Source of the DNA: Karalla daura
Taxonomy: Eukaryota > Chordata > Actinopteri > Chaetodontiformes > Leiognathidae
DNA: 64,000 nucleotides
Direction of reading: 5' to 3'
NCBI GenBank assembly: GCA_029224185.1
Contig: CM055194.1
Coordinates: forward strand, 20,404,674-20,468,673
Below are positions 39,777 through 53,619 of this stretch, in pieces. Made by a program: the position numbers and the translations under genes. A model generated the notes under the pieces. It ran no database searches, had not been told where the DNA came from, and saw only the letters and a list, made by a program, of their open reading frames with translations. Numbering within the stretch: the stretch's first letter is position 1; each line of letters starts with the position of its first letter.

Positions 39777-40204
39777 TCTTCATCTTCACAGGAATATACT
39801 GCTAGAGTCAAAAATGATTGCTTCATTTAGCACAATTAATGCTTGGACAATTTTTTTTGTGTTTTTTAATTGCTAAGATTTGATCAAAGTTTCTGCCTGT
39901 TACAAGGAGGTTTTTCCTCGTCATCATCGCTATCCTATTGCTCGAATGTGCTGCTGTAGTTGTTGTACTCTGTTTATTTATGTTTATTGAACAGTTTGGT
40001 GCAGCGCTTATGAACTGACAGCTTGAATAAAGCTGGATCGAATTTAGTTTTTTGTTGCATGTGGTGACTAAGCATTGCCTGGAGAGCGGTTGCATCCATA
40101 CGCGTCGCTTTTATTTTGTGCATTTGTGAACATCAGTTATTCATTGTTTTCGTTCCACATTCTAGACGCAGTAGTGGTGGATAGATAGAATGACCTGGCT
40201 TTCA

Positions 40205-40345
40205 GTTTGAGTTTGCATTTTCTCCCCCTTGTGTGTTCCTGGGTTTTCTCTAGGTCTTCTCCATAATCATGCATCTTTACGCATGGAGACTAAATTTCCC
40301 TGCCTCCACCTTATGTATGCTTCAATAGGCTCCAGTGGACCGCTG
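40205..40345. repeat. degraded LINE/L2-type fish repeat, opposite orientation
   Basis: TTTGCATTTTCTCCCCCTTG, TGGGTTTTCTCTAGGTCTTC, CATGCATCTTTACGCATGGA and CTTCAATAGGCTCCAG follow the reverse of the repeat at 12022-12235. Confidence 0.55.
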
Positions 40346-41732
40346 CAACTCTGTTAAGGCACAAAGCATCATGGCTGAAATAACGAGATTCAGAGGACAC
40401 TGTTTGATATTCCATTTCTAGCGGGTGCATCTTAATATAAAGAGCATACACGGAGTCCTTATTTGAGCTCCACTCCCTCCATGTGGGTGACAGTGGCTCT
40501 GAGCCGGGTGGGAGGAGGGGGGAGGATGAGGAGGAGAGGGAGGAGGAGGAGGCGGAAACCACACCAAAGTCAGCACCAGGCCACCGGGTTGTGCGCCGTG
40601 GCTCATTATCCTGCTTTAAAGAGTCTCCCAGCGGGACAATGAGAGGCCCGGGGCCCTGCGGCGGGACCCGAGGCTGGTCGGGACTGATACTGGGACCCGG
40701 GGGATCTGCTTCACCAGGGGCCCTGTCACCACTACCACCACTACCTCCACCCACAGCTACAGAAGTCCCCTCTGCCTCACTCCTCTCACCACCCACTCAC
40801 TGCAGTCACACAGAGTGGAGCGCTGGTTAAACTGAGAGAATAAGATGCTATTGAAAAGCATTTCAGCACCTCAGAGTTCATACAATGGCCATGAATTGTC
40901 CCCTGCAATACTGTAAAAAAAACAAAACATAATACGAACTGGAATAACAATACATAACCCTAACTCCTAACCCTAACCAAACATGTACAAACCACTTTTC
41001 AGACTGTGCAAAGACACACACACCCCCACTAGGAAATCAAGGTACGATGGCAGCGATGGACCCAGAGACCCCAGAGGATTTTCTGATTGGCGGATTTCAT
41101 TTTGTGAAAAAGGAACAGGGAAGGTTGCAGTGTATTGTATTGTGTGTTGGATACCCTTGACAAAACAGCATTCTGCAAGAATGTGTTAGTTTTCTCAAAA
41201 TAGTAAATTTTTTAGATAGGAGCCATCAAAATGCTTTGTTGCTTCATCTGTACCCTATCAGGCAACGAGCATTGTCTCTTTAGAGTTTGGTGCATTTTTA
41301 CTAATGTACCTAGCTACCTGCAGATACATTCAACAGCTGGATTCTTACATAAAAATATACATAATTTGCAAGTCAAAAAACCATATATAGTGTGGCACAC
41401 TGCTTTAGTAACACAAGATGAACATACAGCAGAACCACTAGTATCACCAGTAACCCCAACCCCAAATCTAATCAAACCCAACCCAAACCCTAAACCTTAT
41501 CTGTCTTCCTTTTCTGTTATTAATTTCAATTTTTAATTGAGAAACATTACATCAGAAAATTAACAACTTCACTATCATGTTGTCATCATTATTCTTGCTA
41601 ATAATAAATTAAATGGAGACAAAAACAATGCAGAACTGTGTGATATGACATGGGTACATTTGGCCAGCAAAAATGATGTAATGTTGTTTATCTGCGTTTT
41701 TTTCCCGTCTGTTTCCCTGTGTGGGTCACAGA

Positions 41733-41906
41733 CATCAGGAGGAGGAGGAGAGGAAGAGGAGGAGGAGGAAGAGAGGAGGAGAAGAAGGGAAAGGGGAGGC
41801 GGAGGAGGAAGAGGAGAGGAGGAAGAGGAGAACAGGGGGAGGAGGAGAGGAGGAGGAGAGAAAGATGAGGAGAGGACGAGGATGAGGAGAGGAGGGGGAG
41901 GGGGAG
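41733..41906 (+). repeat. polypurine (GGA/GAA) tract before rai2 exon 1
   Basis: About 170 bp consisting almost only of purines on the + strand, directly upstream of the candidate rai2 first exon. It may belong to the promoter or to the transcribed leader. Confidence 0.9.
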
Positions 41907-42078
41907 TCGCTGACGCTGCTGCGTGCGCAGCTTCAGTCTGGAGTCGCTACGACGGCACCGCAATGAAGAGATAAATAGAAGCTTTATCTATTTATTTCTA
42001 ACAATCCCAGACTCTGATTCACTGATCAGCGAGGGGACCGAGGCTGGAGGGCTGCAGACACCATCATCTGCTCGGTGG
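41907..42078 (+). other. rai2: candidate non-coding first exon of rai2
   Basis: Non-repetitive sequence (CpG-containing, TCGCTGACGCTGCTGCGTGC) that ends at a near-perfect donor, GTGG|gtgagtaaa, at 42078/42079. Vertebrate RAI2 genes have non-coding 5' exons and a single coding exon. This donor and the acceptor at 53619 would give an 11.5-kb intron. The transcription start is not defined. A minimal upstream ORF (ATGAAGAGATAA, 41963-41974) lies inside. RNA data are required to prove it. Confidence 0.45.
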
Positions 42079-42496
42079 GTGAGTAAATATCACGGCTTAC
42101 AGCCAAACTGGAATTTAATAGAGGATTTAACATTAAAGGACAGAGGATGAGACAGGGGTAGCCAAGAGGGGGGTTTAAATTGAGATTTCTACGTCGCTTT
42201 CAAACTGAAACGTAAATTCAACATTAACGGAGGTGGATTAACGGGAAACTATGTAGCTGGTAAACCTATCTCGGTTAAATCCTGTGTAATTTTCTAAATT
42301 TATTTGCTGATATCTGAGAGGATTTAACGCCGCTAGCTCTCTACAGCCGTTGAAGGCTAACTGTCAGTCAGCACGAGCTCGGGTTTTTTAAACGGGTTAA
42401 AGGGATAAAACGGTTACAGCGCGAGGACCCTTCGCTCGTGCTTTTATCTTCAGGGTAGCGGAGCGTCACGCGCCGTCGTGTGCATGTGTTGGGGAC

Positions 42497-42534
42497 GTGC
42501 GCACAGACCCGAACGTCTACCGGGCTGTGCGCAC
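42497..42534. other. perfect 10-bp inverted repeat (hairpin)
   Basis: GTGCGCACAG (42497-42506) and CTGTGCGCAC (42525-42534) are exact reverse complements with an 18-nt loop, in a CpG-rich segment. GCGCA words resemble NRF1 half-sites. Confidence 0.6.
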
Positions 42535-42661
42535 GAACCGGGTTCACCAGTGACCGGGCCATTTCCGGGTTCGGTTACAGTGCTCGCGATTGACCGAGGT
42601 CGTGTCCTGAGGTTTACGTCGCACACACAACACGAATTATGACAAAATGTGACATAGCCTG

Positions 42662-42706
42662 GAACCTGAATTTCCCAAGGGAACCTCCCCAAGGGATCGA
42701 TAAATC

Positions 42707-42798
<92 letters not shown>
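42662..42798. repeat. retroelement tail plus (ATCT)n microsatellite
   Basis: TGAATTTCCCAAGGGAACC, then CCCCAAGGGATCGATAAATC, runs straight into about 23 ATCT units (42707-42798). This matches the common teleost tail GGGATCAATAAAGTATCTATC, so the array arose at the 3' end of an inserted element. Confidence 0.7.
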
Positions 42799-45127
42799 GG
42801 GGAATCATTATCTTTTGATTAGTTTGGTCAGAAAAAATGTGTTACTCAAATACGATGCCTCAAAGACACTTAGTTTGCTGTTATAGAGGTCTGAACAAAA
42901 CAAAATAGCAGAATATACAACACTGATATACAATTATGTCTGCAAAACGTTCCAGTTGACATTACCTGGCGTAAGTGGACATAACAGCAAAGCTGGGGAC
43001 GTTTTACCAAACTGCAATTGGCAGCTTTAACCCTAAACGTATTATAGCATTACAGTATAAGCGTGTAAATGAAACTAGCTCCCTAATAGCATTGTGGTGT
43101 CCATCTCATGTCTGTTGTGGTCCTTAAGTACCTTGTCTTGCCCACGCCTCAAATATAGGGAGGATACCAGAGAACATGCAAACTCCACACAGAGAGGCCA
43201 CCATATCAGCAAGCTGAAAGAGTGTCATTAAAACATGCTCAATTTCTAAAATCCTCTTATCCGTAATTAGCATAGTTGTCAGCTAGTTTATTAGTCGATA
43301 AGTCGTTGCAGTTCTCAAAGGAAAATGAAATAATTGGTCTCATTTCTTCAAGTCAAAAGCTGGGGACCTCCTTTTTCTATCAGGCTGTAACTGGTCGCTT
43401 TTATGCTGAACTTGTGCTAGTGTCACAGTACACGTAGTTAAAATAAAGCCTAATAGCACCGTGGTGATTATCTCATAAGTGTTTAATCACATTTGTTTAT
43501 TTAGTCGGTCTTTACAACTAGCTTATTTGTGGTACAGCAATGACCTTACACAATGCTGTCGGCTGCGGATATTATGAGAGGTCATGTCTGTAATAAATGT
43601 GATATCAGATATTAAGAGATGTCTGTGAATGACACTTCAGCTGGATGATTTGTCCGGTCTTTTATTCAATAAAGACTATAATCTAATTTTTCAGCATATG
43701 CTTTTCTGATAAATGAATCTATATGAGTCATTACAGCTTGGCTAACTGTGCTTTAAACATTATTTCTAATGAGAGCGGATATAATTTCTTCCCCCTCAAC
43801 ACTGACGATATCTAGTCCTGATCCATAGAGAAAGACAACTACCAGCAGTGATGAAACGAGGAAAATATCCTCAGTTCAACCCGGCAGTGTAACACTCTGG
43901 GCTTTTTACCGCAGTCTGAGCTTCATAAGCCTCAGAAATAAACCCCGCTTTAGGTCCTATACCTGTCTAGACTGGTGTAAGAAAATGACAGCTAGTTCTG
44001 CCACCTTTGCGCTACTGTGGAAAACACCACCCATGATGAGCAGATGGTACATATTCAGTATAGACCACAATATAAAGACCAGTATGTTCAGTGTACCTTG
44101 CTATAATAGAAGTAATAATAAGTTATATTTATATAAGTAAGTAATATGTTATACAGCACCTGTCATATAGGAATATGATTTAACGAGTGTAGCTCCATAC
44201 CCAATTGTCATGTGCAGATGGGGGAATCTCAATACCATTATCAAGATGGATTTAAGACAATTAATGAGATTATATATGGAAATAAGGTATAATTTTCTGG
44301 CTATATAGTGAATTTGTGCAGCTGGGGAACATTGGCCTGACCAGGCTCAAGAGAAGGAGAGGAGCGGGGTATTGCTGGTGCCCCTCTCAACGTTGTTGTG
44401 TTTTTAAAACCTTTATGTAATTCATGCAAACTTCACACAGAAAGACCCTCAAACTGACCAGGATTCAAGCCTAGAACGTTTCTGCTGTGTTGCCCTGTTC
44501 TGTAGACCCTTTCTCATGTTATCTTTGTTTGTCCCTATGGCAACAATCTGTTGTTTGTTTGTATCATGAAAGTGAAAACAATTGCACAGTTATCCACAAA
44601 TAAATAGAGGAAACTATGTGCACAGGGTAAAATCAAAATGGGCTGCAGCTAGCGGTAGTTTTTGCTCTTGGTTATTTTATCAATAGTGATTTGTTGTTTC
44701 ATAACATGACAGAAAATGTGACAAACTTTGTACTAAATATATTCATCATCCACAACAAAAAGGTATCAGAGCTTATGAACACAATGTGCACAACTAAATA
44801 AGAACAAGAAAGACATAAACATATTGTGCAGTTTTTTTGTAGATGATGATATTATAGCATGGAGTAAATAGAGTATGAATGAAGTATATATAAGATCATG
44901 CAAACTCAAGGAAAATACCTTTTAATTAAAAACTGACAACTTAATATATCAGACACAGTACTTCACAAGATACAACATAGTACAATTCCTGCTTGAAGGT
45001 GTTTCCGATGAAAGGTTTTCTGTGTATGAGCATTAATTCTCATGAAGTCTATTCTTGTGACGTGTTGTAAAATCTTGTCCTGTGAGACTCCGTTCTGAGG
45101 AAGATAGATGTTCAAGACATTTAGCGT

Positions 45128-45395
45128 GTCCTTGATTTCGATTTAGAAAAGGTTCAGTCTGTCCTGTCCACACCTACCACATTGAAGTGAACTGTTTATG
45201 TGACTAAATGCGAAAAAAAAAGATTCTCTTCTCACTTTTGCAATACATCTTTTTACCGTTATGTCTGAAAAACCACCTCATCTGAGTGTAAAAATGTTAT
45301 AGCAATGTGTAAGAGCTATTTAGAGATTTAGGACTTTCCATTACCAGTTTATTGCAATATTTAGTTTTTGCACATTTCTCGGGGCAACGGAAACG
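45128..45395. repeat. interspersed repeat family R1, copy D
   Basis: TGTCCACACCTACCACATT and GTGAACTGTTTATGTGAC are followed, after the same distance as in copy B, by TTTCCATTACCAGTTTATTG, CAATATTTAG, TTTTTGCACATTTCTC and CGGAAACGCG. Confidence 0.6.
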
Positions 45396-48300
45396 CGCCT
45401 CATACGATGAGTTTAATATCACTATCCCACCATCTGAACTGGATAAAACCAGTGCCTTCGTGTTACTGAATAACCACAATGATTATTAATTAGAGGTGTT
45501 AAATTATTCATCAGGTTTGACTACTATATCTGTGGGATTTAGGAGATCAGCTGGAGGACGAGCAGCTGAATAAAAGCAGCGATGTGCGAGCAGCCTGCGT
45601 CCGCTCCGAGGACTCATGAATGAGGCTCCATGTGTCTGGCTAATGAGATGTAATTGGCTGCTGGAGCGGAGGGGGCGTCCAGGGCGCTGACCTTTAAAGA
45701 TCATCAGCCGCGGCGCAGCATCCACCCAGCGCCTGGCTGCTTTTGTTCCCGGCGTGAACTCTGAATCAAACCCGGCCGAGGTTAGAAAGGCAGAGAGGAG
45801 AACCTAGGAGGACCTGGTGGAGGAGGAGGAGGAGGAGGAGGGCTGGGTCGCTGCACCGTGTTGGCACTGCAGTGTCATTTAATTCCAGTGTTGTTGTTGT
45901 TTTCTCCCCACTGTTGACTGAGCAAAGCATGCATTCCATCAATGAGGCAAGGGAGGAGGAGGAGGAGAAAAAAGGAAATGTGGAAATCATTACAGTAACA
46001 GGGACAGGGGAGGGGATTTCGTTTGGCTCTCCGCTCGGGCTCTCTCTTCTTGCCTATTTACTCAATTAGCTGTTACTGGCGAGTGAGCGCAAACCTCTTG
46101 CAGATGAGGCCTGGAGTTTGGAGAACAGCGCTGGACGTGTTGCAGCTCTTATCAGTGTCTCGTTTGCGGGGCATGTTTCTTACATTAGCTCATGTTAAAT
46201 ACAAAAAAACTGTGCATCACACCAGGGCTATTTTTAAACAATCTAGAGACTGTACCATCGAGTGCAGCAGACTGTGAGGTCTAAATCTAGCGGTGGAGGA
46301 AGTGCTTAAAGTCTCAGATTCAGTTTCAATACAAATACTCAGAGGGAGATTTAGACGTGCCACATTAGCCACCACACCCAAGAAAAGTTCTAAATTCACT
46401 TAAGTGTTAAAAGTATTTGGCTAAATCTATTTTCTTTTAACTTGTTGTCATAGTTTCCCCATATTGTCACGGACAGCATTTGTTAAACACAGAACAGAGA
46501 TGAATTGTGAGGTGTGAATCCTGGCCTTTCACATCGTTTGCTGTGTGTCACTCTCCTTTCTCTCTCCAGCCGTCCTTTCAGAGAGAAAGGCCAGAGAGAA
46601 AAGCCCCAAAAATATTTTATTTGTCTTGAAGTCCTGTAACGTAAGACAACAGATTTCCACTTGTTTGCCAGATATCACTTTGCTACCGTTGCTATGACAA
46701 CCACCCCCCCAAACACACAATCACATCACATCACAATCAGTTTCTCTGACGACAATCTAGAAGATGCCGATGCCTCCATGTGCATGTAGTTCAATTAGAG
46801 TGTGAAAAAACAGGTGGGATAATTTAGGGTAATCCCTTAATTTCATCAATGTGCCTGTATTCCAATTACCATCTATGTATCTTGTAATTGAATGGGTATA
46901 TAGTGTCTCATATTTGGTAATCTGAACACACAGTTATATGTACTCCCTTATTTTCCAAGACGCTCCGAAACATATCCGACTTGAGAATATCTTGTTCCCA
47001 CAAGATGATCGTCTTATGATGTATCACGTAGCATTTCAAGCATCTGAAGTCCTTAGAAAAGTATACAAATTCATTGTAAATTCAAGAGTTTGTTGACATT
47101 TCAAGCATCTGATGTCTTCAGAGACGTATAGCATATAAGTAGGGCTCAATACTATAATGTTATTCTGTGTAAATTTGTGATAAACATTTTGAAGGCTTGT
47201 AACATTAGTTGTATGTATAGTAGAAGTGTAGTCGAGTAACTGTCAAATATTTATACTCGTAATTCTACTTAAGTGAAGTACAGACATACTTCCAGCACAG
47301 TAACAAAGTATTTGTACTGTGTTACATTCCACCTCTGTCTTAACTCTGGCAACAAGCTGGATTGGGAAGATGAATGAGTTTAACCAGAAGTTATTTATAG
47401 AAATACAGTTTCATTTCTGTCCAGTTTCAGACTGTTTGTGCAGCTCAGTGCGAGGCTGTCAGCTCAAACGTGTGGCTTATTTAGGTTGAAGTAAACCTAA
47501 AACTTTCAAAGGAAAACTGTGCGTAGACTTTCTGGCACATTCCATTCCAGGAAGAACCTTAATAATAGTTGTTTTATTTCATTGATGCTGATGCGACCTC
47601 GTTCCCTGACCTTCCCCCTCTGTGATAACACAAAAAGACAAAGCCAAAGGCACCGAGTCAGATAACGCGGAATGGGAACAAAAACAAGAGATGAACACAC
47701 TGTCTGTGTACTTTGGCTTGGTGCAGACGGAGCTGGTTAATCTTCCCTCTTCAGAGTTTGACATCACATGATTGGGGAGAGAAAGGTGGGGGCCACAGTC
47801 AGGATGGCGGGGGTTACTGTTTAGCATCCAGTCACCTGATATGAAGCCTCTAACCACGTTTTATTTCTTCTCACACGGGATGAAGCCAAATCATAATACT
47901 CGTTTCAGCCTGAATCCTTAGAAGTTAATCAAGTGTGCTTTGCACACAATCGGCCCAAGCCATCTTAGTGTGGGGAGTCTTAAGTAAGAAAGGCTTCTTT
48001 CATATTGGTCAGTTATCGTGTCACAGACCCCATGACCGCGTTATCACGCAGGAAATGTCTTGCCACAAACTTCCTGGCATGCGAGTGAGAGTGGGACATC
48101 AAAATAGTGCAAAAAAAAAAGAAAAGAGAATAGATTCCTCCTAACTTCCTATTCAGGCTTAATTTAGAACATTAGGTCCAATTTTCCATTTTGTTTCCTC
48201 CTCTGTAGAAAGAAGAATAAGTGATGAAATAAGGACGTTAAGATAAAAGCGGAAGAGTATTGCCCAAAACAGAGACAGATGCTGGCCAATGTCTCTCCTT

Positions 48301-49516
48301 TGTCAGTAGATTGTCCAGTTCATTTTGTCTGGTCTGCAGTGTTGAGGACAAGCAGAAGTCTGAAGCTGTAGTTTCCATCCAGAAGCTTTTATCCACATGA
48401 TGAGGTATGGCAGAAGTGATGCTACAAGGAACACAATCAGGAAAATTTAGAAAGACTTCCATCAGTATTGCCAAAAAATGAAAGTTCAATTCATGTGTTT
48501 TTGCTTACACTACATATATCTAAAAAGAATAACACATCTCTGTCAAAATAAACAAAGATAAAACGAGAGAGTGTTGATTAAATGACAAAGCTCTGCACAG
48601 TTCCAGCATCTGAACGCAGTTCATGGTCATGAGGAAGACAAAAGACAATGTGTGGCATTTAGAAGCAGCCGGGCGCCTGTCAATCAAAATCTTGTCTCCT
48701 AAATCAAAATTAGAGTTCAGGGAAAAGTTCAGCCTCAGAGAAGTCAATATTGAATCATAGGACTGATGGTCTATTTCTGCAGAGGACAGAGGGAAGCTTG
48801 TCTTCACAGACTAGATCTGATGTAACCGTCCTCACATTAATTTATCAAGCAGACACAAACGTAAACTTTCTGCAGCAGTCTGTGAAGGGGTCCGAGAGTG
48901 AAAAACCTAGAAAAAAACAAAAACATCCTCAGTGATGTGTGTCAGATATAGAAGTGCAGCACACAGAATTTGATGTAAAATACCTCCAAAATAATGTATT
49001 TATGCAATGTTCAATATTAAAATATTCAATATATATTCAAGTGTGCAAGTAACTGTTGACACATGACTGTCAGGCAGCAGTTTGGTTTTCAGTTTCTGGT
49101 GAAATGTCAGTGTCTTTGCTCCTGGTTTTTCCTCAGTATCTCATTCCTTCTCCGATTCTGGATCCAACATCGGAGTAAAGCCCAGGAATTCCTAAAAACA
49201 GGGCTCGGAAAACAGCGTTTAAGGCATTTCTGAGTTAACCATTGTTCCATAGCTTCTATATTAACACCAGATAAACAAGGATGGCGGTGGAAAAGAGAAC
49301 CATTGGCATGGAAAAAAAAAAGTTGCAACACAATTGTATTAATCCCGTCCTATTAAATACATTTAGACAAAGATGAGCCGCCGGCCGTCACTCAGACGCT
49401 TAAAAGCAAGCAGACACTCGACCCAAACAAGCCTGACGAGGACAGAAGCCTCCAGCTATAAAAGCACAAAAGCTTTTATTGGGTTCTTGTCGGGTATGTT
49501 TTTGTATTCCCGAGGT

Positions 49517-49517
<1 letters not shown>

Positions 49518-49584
<67 letters not shown>

Positions 49585-49592
49585 ATACACAC
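49518..49592. repeat. (CA)n microsatellite
   Basis: About 31 perfect CA units followed by CATA and CAGA variants. Confidence 0.95.
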
Positions 49593-50717
49593 AGACAAAC
49601 AGACACACTCACACACATGCTTCCCAGGCCTATCCCATGTGTAAAACAGCGACAAGGTTATCGGCTGACCGTCTGGCTGTAGGATCCCCCGGTGTAATCC
49701 ATCAGAGCCACATTACAATGTCTCATCTATGCCACAGAAACAATATCAGAGCTGCCCACCCCTTGGGGGGCTGGGGGTGGGGGTGAGGGTGGGGGTGGGG
49801 GGGGTGCTCCCCTTCACTGCTCACAGAGGCAACCCAACACCACATGAAGGCGCTCAGAGGACAAAAAAAAACACTGTAACACTTCTAGAAACATTCATGC
49901 TGCATGTGCTCACTTTAATTGTGTTTTTACTCGATTACCCGATTACTCGATTACTCTTTTTATGACATGAAGATTAATTTCTTGCAGTGTAACGTAAACA
50001 TTGTTTATGTAATGTGTGAATTAATCGAGACGCACTAGCTTACTGTTAATATTAGTCTCAAGCTTATAACGTTGCTCGGTAGCGACGGATAGCTATGATG
50101 CTAATGCTTAAGGAAACGGTGAGTTGGCGTGATTGACCACCTAACACGCACAAGGTTCTAGCAGTTAATGAGATTAGAGATTAGAGATATTATATATTTA
50201 TTTGGAACATTTGGGCAAAACATCATAATTTTCTAAAAGTCTTTTGAATTGAATCTTTGTTTTCAGAACTTCGCAGTGGCAAATGGTTTTATCCAGACGG
50301 CCCCGTCATGTTCATCAGCATTTTTCTCATAACTGATATATTCCATGTATAATACATCAAATATAAACATCTGAGAATAAAAGCCAAGTTCCGTAGGTTC
50401 TTGAACACGTTCCTCCGAACAAGACCTGGAGGTATTATCTGTGCCGCTCCCGTGGCTATGAATAATTGACCGAGCCGACATTGTACGTGGAGGCACCCGG
50501 GGGATGTTCCATCACTGCAGATGGATGAGGGCTGACAGGCGGAGCAGGCCGGACATGTGTTGTGTGGAAGTGTCACGCAGCGAAGAGGAAAGCCAGCACA
50601 CGGTGGGCTGATAAAAAAAAAAAAGAAAAACACCAGGCTGCTTCCAGGATGATGATAGATGCAAGGAGATGGATAGTTGATCCAGGGATTTATGAGCCGT
50701 GCTGTGCCATAGCTCAA

Positions 50718-50718
<1 letters not shown>

Positions 50719-50810
<92 letters not shown>

Positions 50811-50821
50811 CAGACAGATAG
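50719..50821. repeat. (GATA)n microsatellite, about 25 units
   Basis: A nearly perfect array, ending with two GACA units. Confidence 0.95.
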
Positions 50822-50902
50822 AGCTCATATTCCATCAGTAGAGTGTGTCACAGCTCAGTTCCCTCAGCTGAATATGTTTATAACCCCAGGCCCCAAATCA
50901 AG

Positions 50903-50985
50903 AGGGGGGAGGAGGAGGAGGAGGAGGAGGAGGAGGAGGAGGAGGAGGAGGAGGAGGAGGAGGAGGAGGAGGAGGAGGAGGAGGA
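50903..50985. repeat. (GGA)n microsatellite, about 26 units
   Basis: A trinucleotide purine array only 80 bp after the GATA array. Confidence 0.95.
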
Positions 50986-51196
50986 AACAAAAGCAGCAGT
51001 TCTGTGGGATGTTGGGTTCAGCCAGCCGTTCAGATGGTTGGTTTGGTTTATTTTCTCACTTTGCATCCTGATCGTCGTCGAGCCTCAGCCAGAAAAATGG
51101 CAGAAACGTCATGAAGTATGTGGACTGTGGCAGCTGGGTTATAAACCACGAACAGTGCTGATGAAAACCTGATGTGCTGCAGATGTGTTATAGACT

Positions 51197-51522
<326 letters not shown>

Positions 51523-51924
51523 TAGAATCGATAGATAAAATAGATGATTTTATTACTATTATTATTATACTGTAAATAAGTAAATAAAAATAATGCGTCA
51601 GTTTGTGTCAATTAAATGCAGAAAGAGGAAAATAAGCCATTGAAATGTCACTTTGAATAAAGTAACATTTGGGGGGGACTCAACAAAATATAATTGTTCT
51701 AATTATAATTTTAATAATATTTCATACTGCGGCGTTAAATGATGCATTTCAATATGGTAAAAGGGAATAATGGGCCTGCTGTTAAAGCTGTTAAAGGTTT
51801 TATTCTATTGACGTGTTTCACTAAATCTTCAGTCCCGGTTGGATTTACACCCATCGTGAAGGAGATAGAATTATGAACATAACTTTTATCCTTTTTTATG
51901 TATTTGTGTATACATCTAAAACAA

Positions 51925-52187
51925 ATGGTAAACTGGCTGGTCCTTCTATAGCACTTTTATAGTCTTTCTTGACCACTCCAAGCACTTTTCCCCCCTCTCA
52001 TTTGTGGCAGAGGCTACTCTGCACGGTCCCTCTGCTTTAACCAGTACTTTTAACCATTCCCTCTTGATGTGGGATGGCCTGGTTTGGTATCTTGCCCAAG
52101 GATACTTCAACATGTAGGGATCAAACCACCGAGCTTTCAATCCATAGACGACCACTCTCCCCCCGAGCCACAGTCGCCCTTTCCAAT
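51925..52187. repeat. dispersed teleost repeat (non-autonomous, SINE- or MITE-like)
   Basis: The order ATGGTAAACTGGCTGGTCCT, CTATAGCACTTTTATAGTC, GACCACTCCAAGCACTTT, TCTTGCCCAAGGATACTTCA, ACATGTAGGGATCAAACCAC and CGAGCCACAGTCGCCC follows a very common fish interspersed consensus. It has no ORF. The class assignment is from memory. Confidence 0.7.
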
Positions 52188-53619
52188 CAAATCAGTTTTC
52201 ATGATCCATAAAACAACCACGTGTCATTAGCTCCACATTCTCATCTCTGCTTTCCTTTGTAATAGTTGATTACAGTAACAGTCGGTTATGATGGGGCTGC
52301 GGGTCGGCCTCCGTCCCCTTCCCGGTCTGTTTCCTGTGTTGTGTTTCCTCTAACGAGGTTTCCCGCCATGATCCATAATGAACTGAAAAAATCCCCTCGT
52401 TCTCACTGCGTTTACTGTAATTATTTGTTTGGGATGAAGCCGTAAGACGCCGTAATGCATTTTAATTGTACACTATATGTTTTTCCCACAGTGGGGAGAG
52501 GACTTTGTGAGCGTGTGCTTCACCCAGTTCAGCATCTCATCTGTTTCATTAACTCGCCGTCACTCAGCAACCCTGACAAACCCTGAAGTCCTCTTCCTCT
52601 CCCTTTATCCTACTGTCAGTTTGAAGTCTGAAGAGCTGAAAGGCTTTGGGAACATTTCATCTTCATTGTGCCTTTTCAGAGAAGTCTTAGGAAATTATAA
52701 ACTGAAGTCTCTGTAAATTTCAATACAGTATTATAGGGCGTAATTCAGCCTACGTCTCTATCTCTACCCCTTTGAAGTAACTTGCCCTTCTTTCTTACTT
52801 CATAAGAGCTAAACAGCTCTGTGAACATTTTATCTCCACCAGGAGCCTTCGAAAATGTCAAAATAAGGTCTTAATTTAACGTTTTCAACAGAGAGCTTCT
52901 GTTAGTTTGTGAGTGGTGTCAAAGATGTTAGTGTTAACCAGGCAGGGAGGGCGGGATTACAGGAAATGTTGGTATTTCTGGAGAACCCAGAATGTCTTTT
53001 TGCCTCGATTCCTCCTTTTTTCATTTAATTTACATAGACACAAAAAACAACAGGACTAAGAGATTAATAAGGCACAATAATAATAGATTGTTATTGTTAT
53101 AAACGTGGGCCTAAATCAACTCTATTCCATCAACATATCTCTAGATGTTGTAAATTAGATTTAACTCCCAGAAATTTGTATGCTTGCTTCCATTTCTCCG
53201 TTTTAGTCAAGACTTTCCATTATCATAATGTCCAACCTCAGAGTTTAGAGATTTCCACTTGGAAGCAGGAGGATGGTCCCCTCCAACCACCACGTCTCCA
53301 TAATGGTCGCCCTGACCACCAGCCTCTGGTGTTGGTTGGGTTCCTCTTCCATCTGCAAGCGCCTGAGATTTATGCAAACACAGTTTTGTAATTAATCTCA
53401 ATCTGTACAGTGTGACGTATTTCTGCGTAGCTGTTAAAACCCTTAAAGACTGTTATGCTCAGCATAAATAACTGAGCTGTGCTTGGATCACGCAGCCTTC
53501 AAATGCCTCGTTTCAGGGAATTCATCAGGGCTGTGTGTGTGTATGTGTATGTGTGTGTGTGTGTGTGTGTGTTGCGGGCACATCTGTAAGAGCTAATGTG
53601 TTTTATTGGTCCTGTGCAG

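Larger units (their letters stand above)
38011..41732. other. intergenic region nhs to rai2
   Basis: No protein-coding exon is recognisable. Contents are a compact candidate regulatory block at 38700-38960 (CTCF-like motif, TGACCT array, paired SOX-like sites), a (TC)n array at 39686-39776, a decayed L2-type repeat at 40205-40345, a GC-rich patch at 40480-40760, and AT-rich sequence with telomere-like TAACCC words at 40955-40980. The short open frame at 39416-39667 has no family resemblance. Confidence 0.75.

Noticed and set aside
40955..41490. Telomere-like TAACCC words
   Set aside because: Only a few degenerate units (40957-40978, 41445-41492), too few for an interstitial telomere array.
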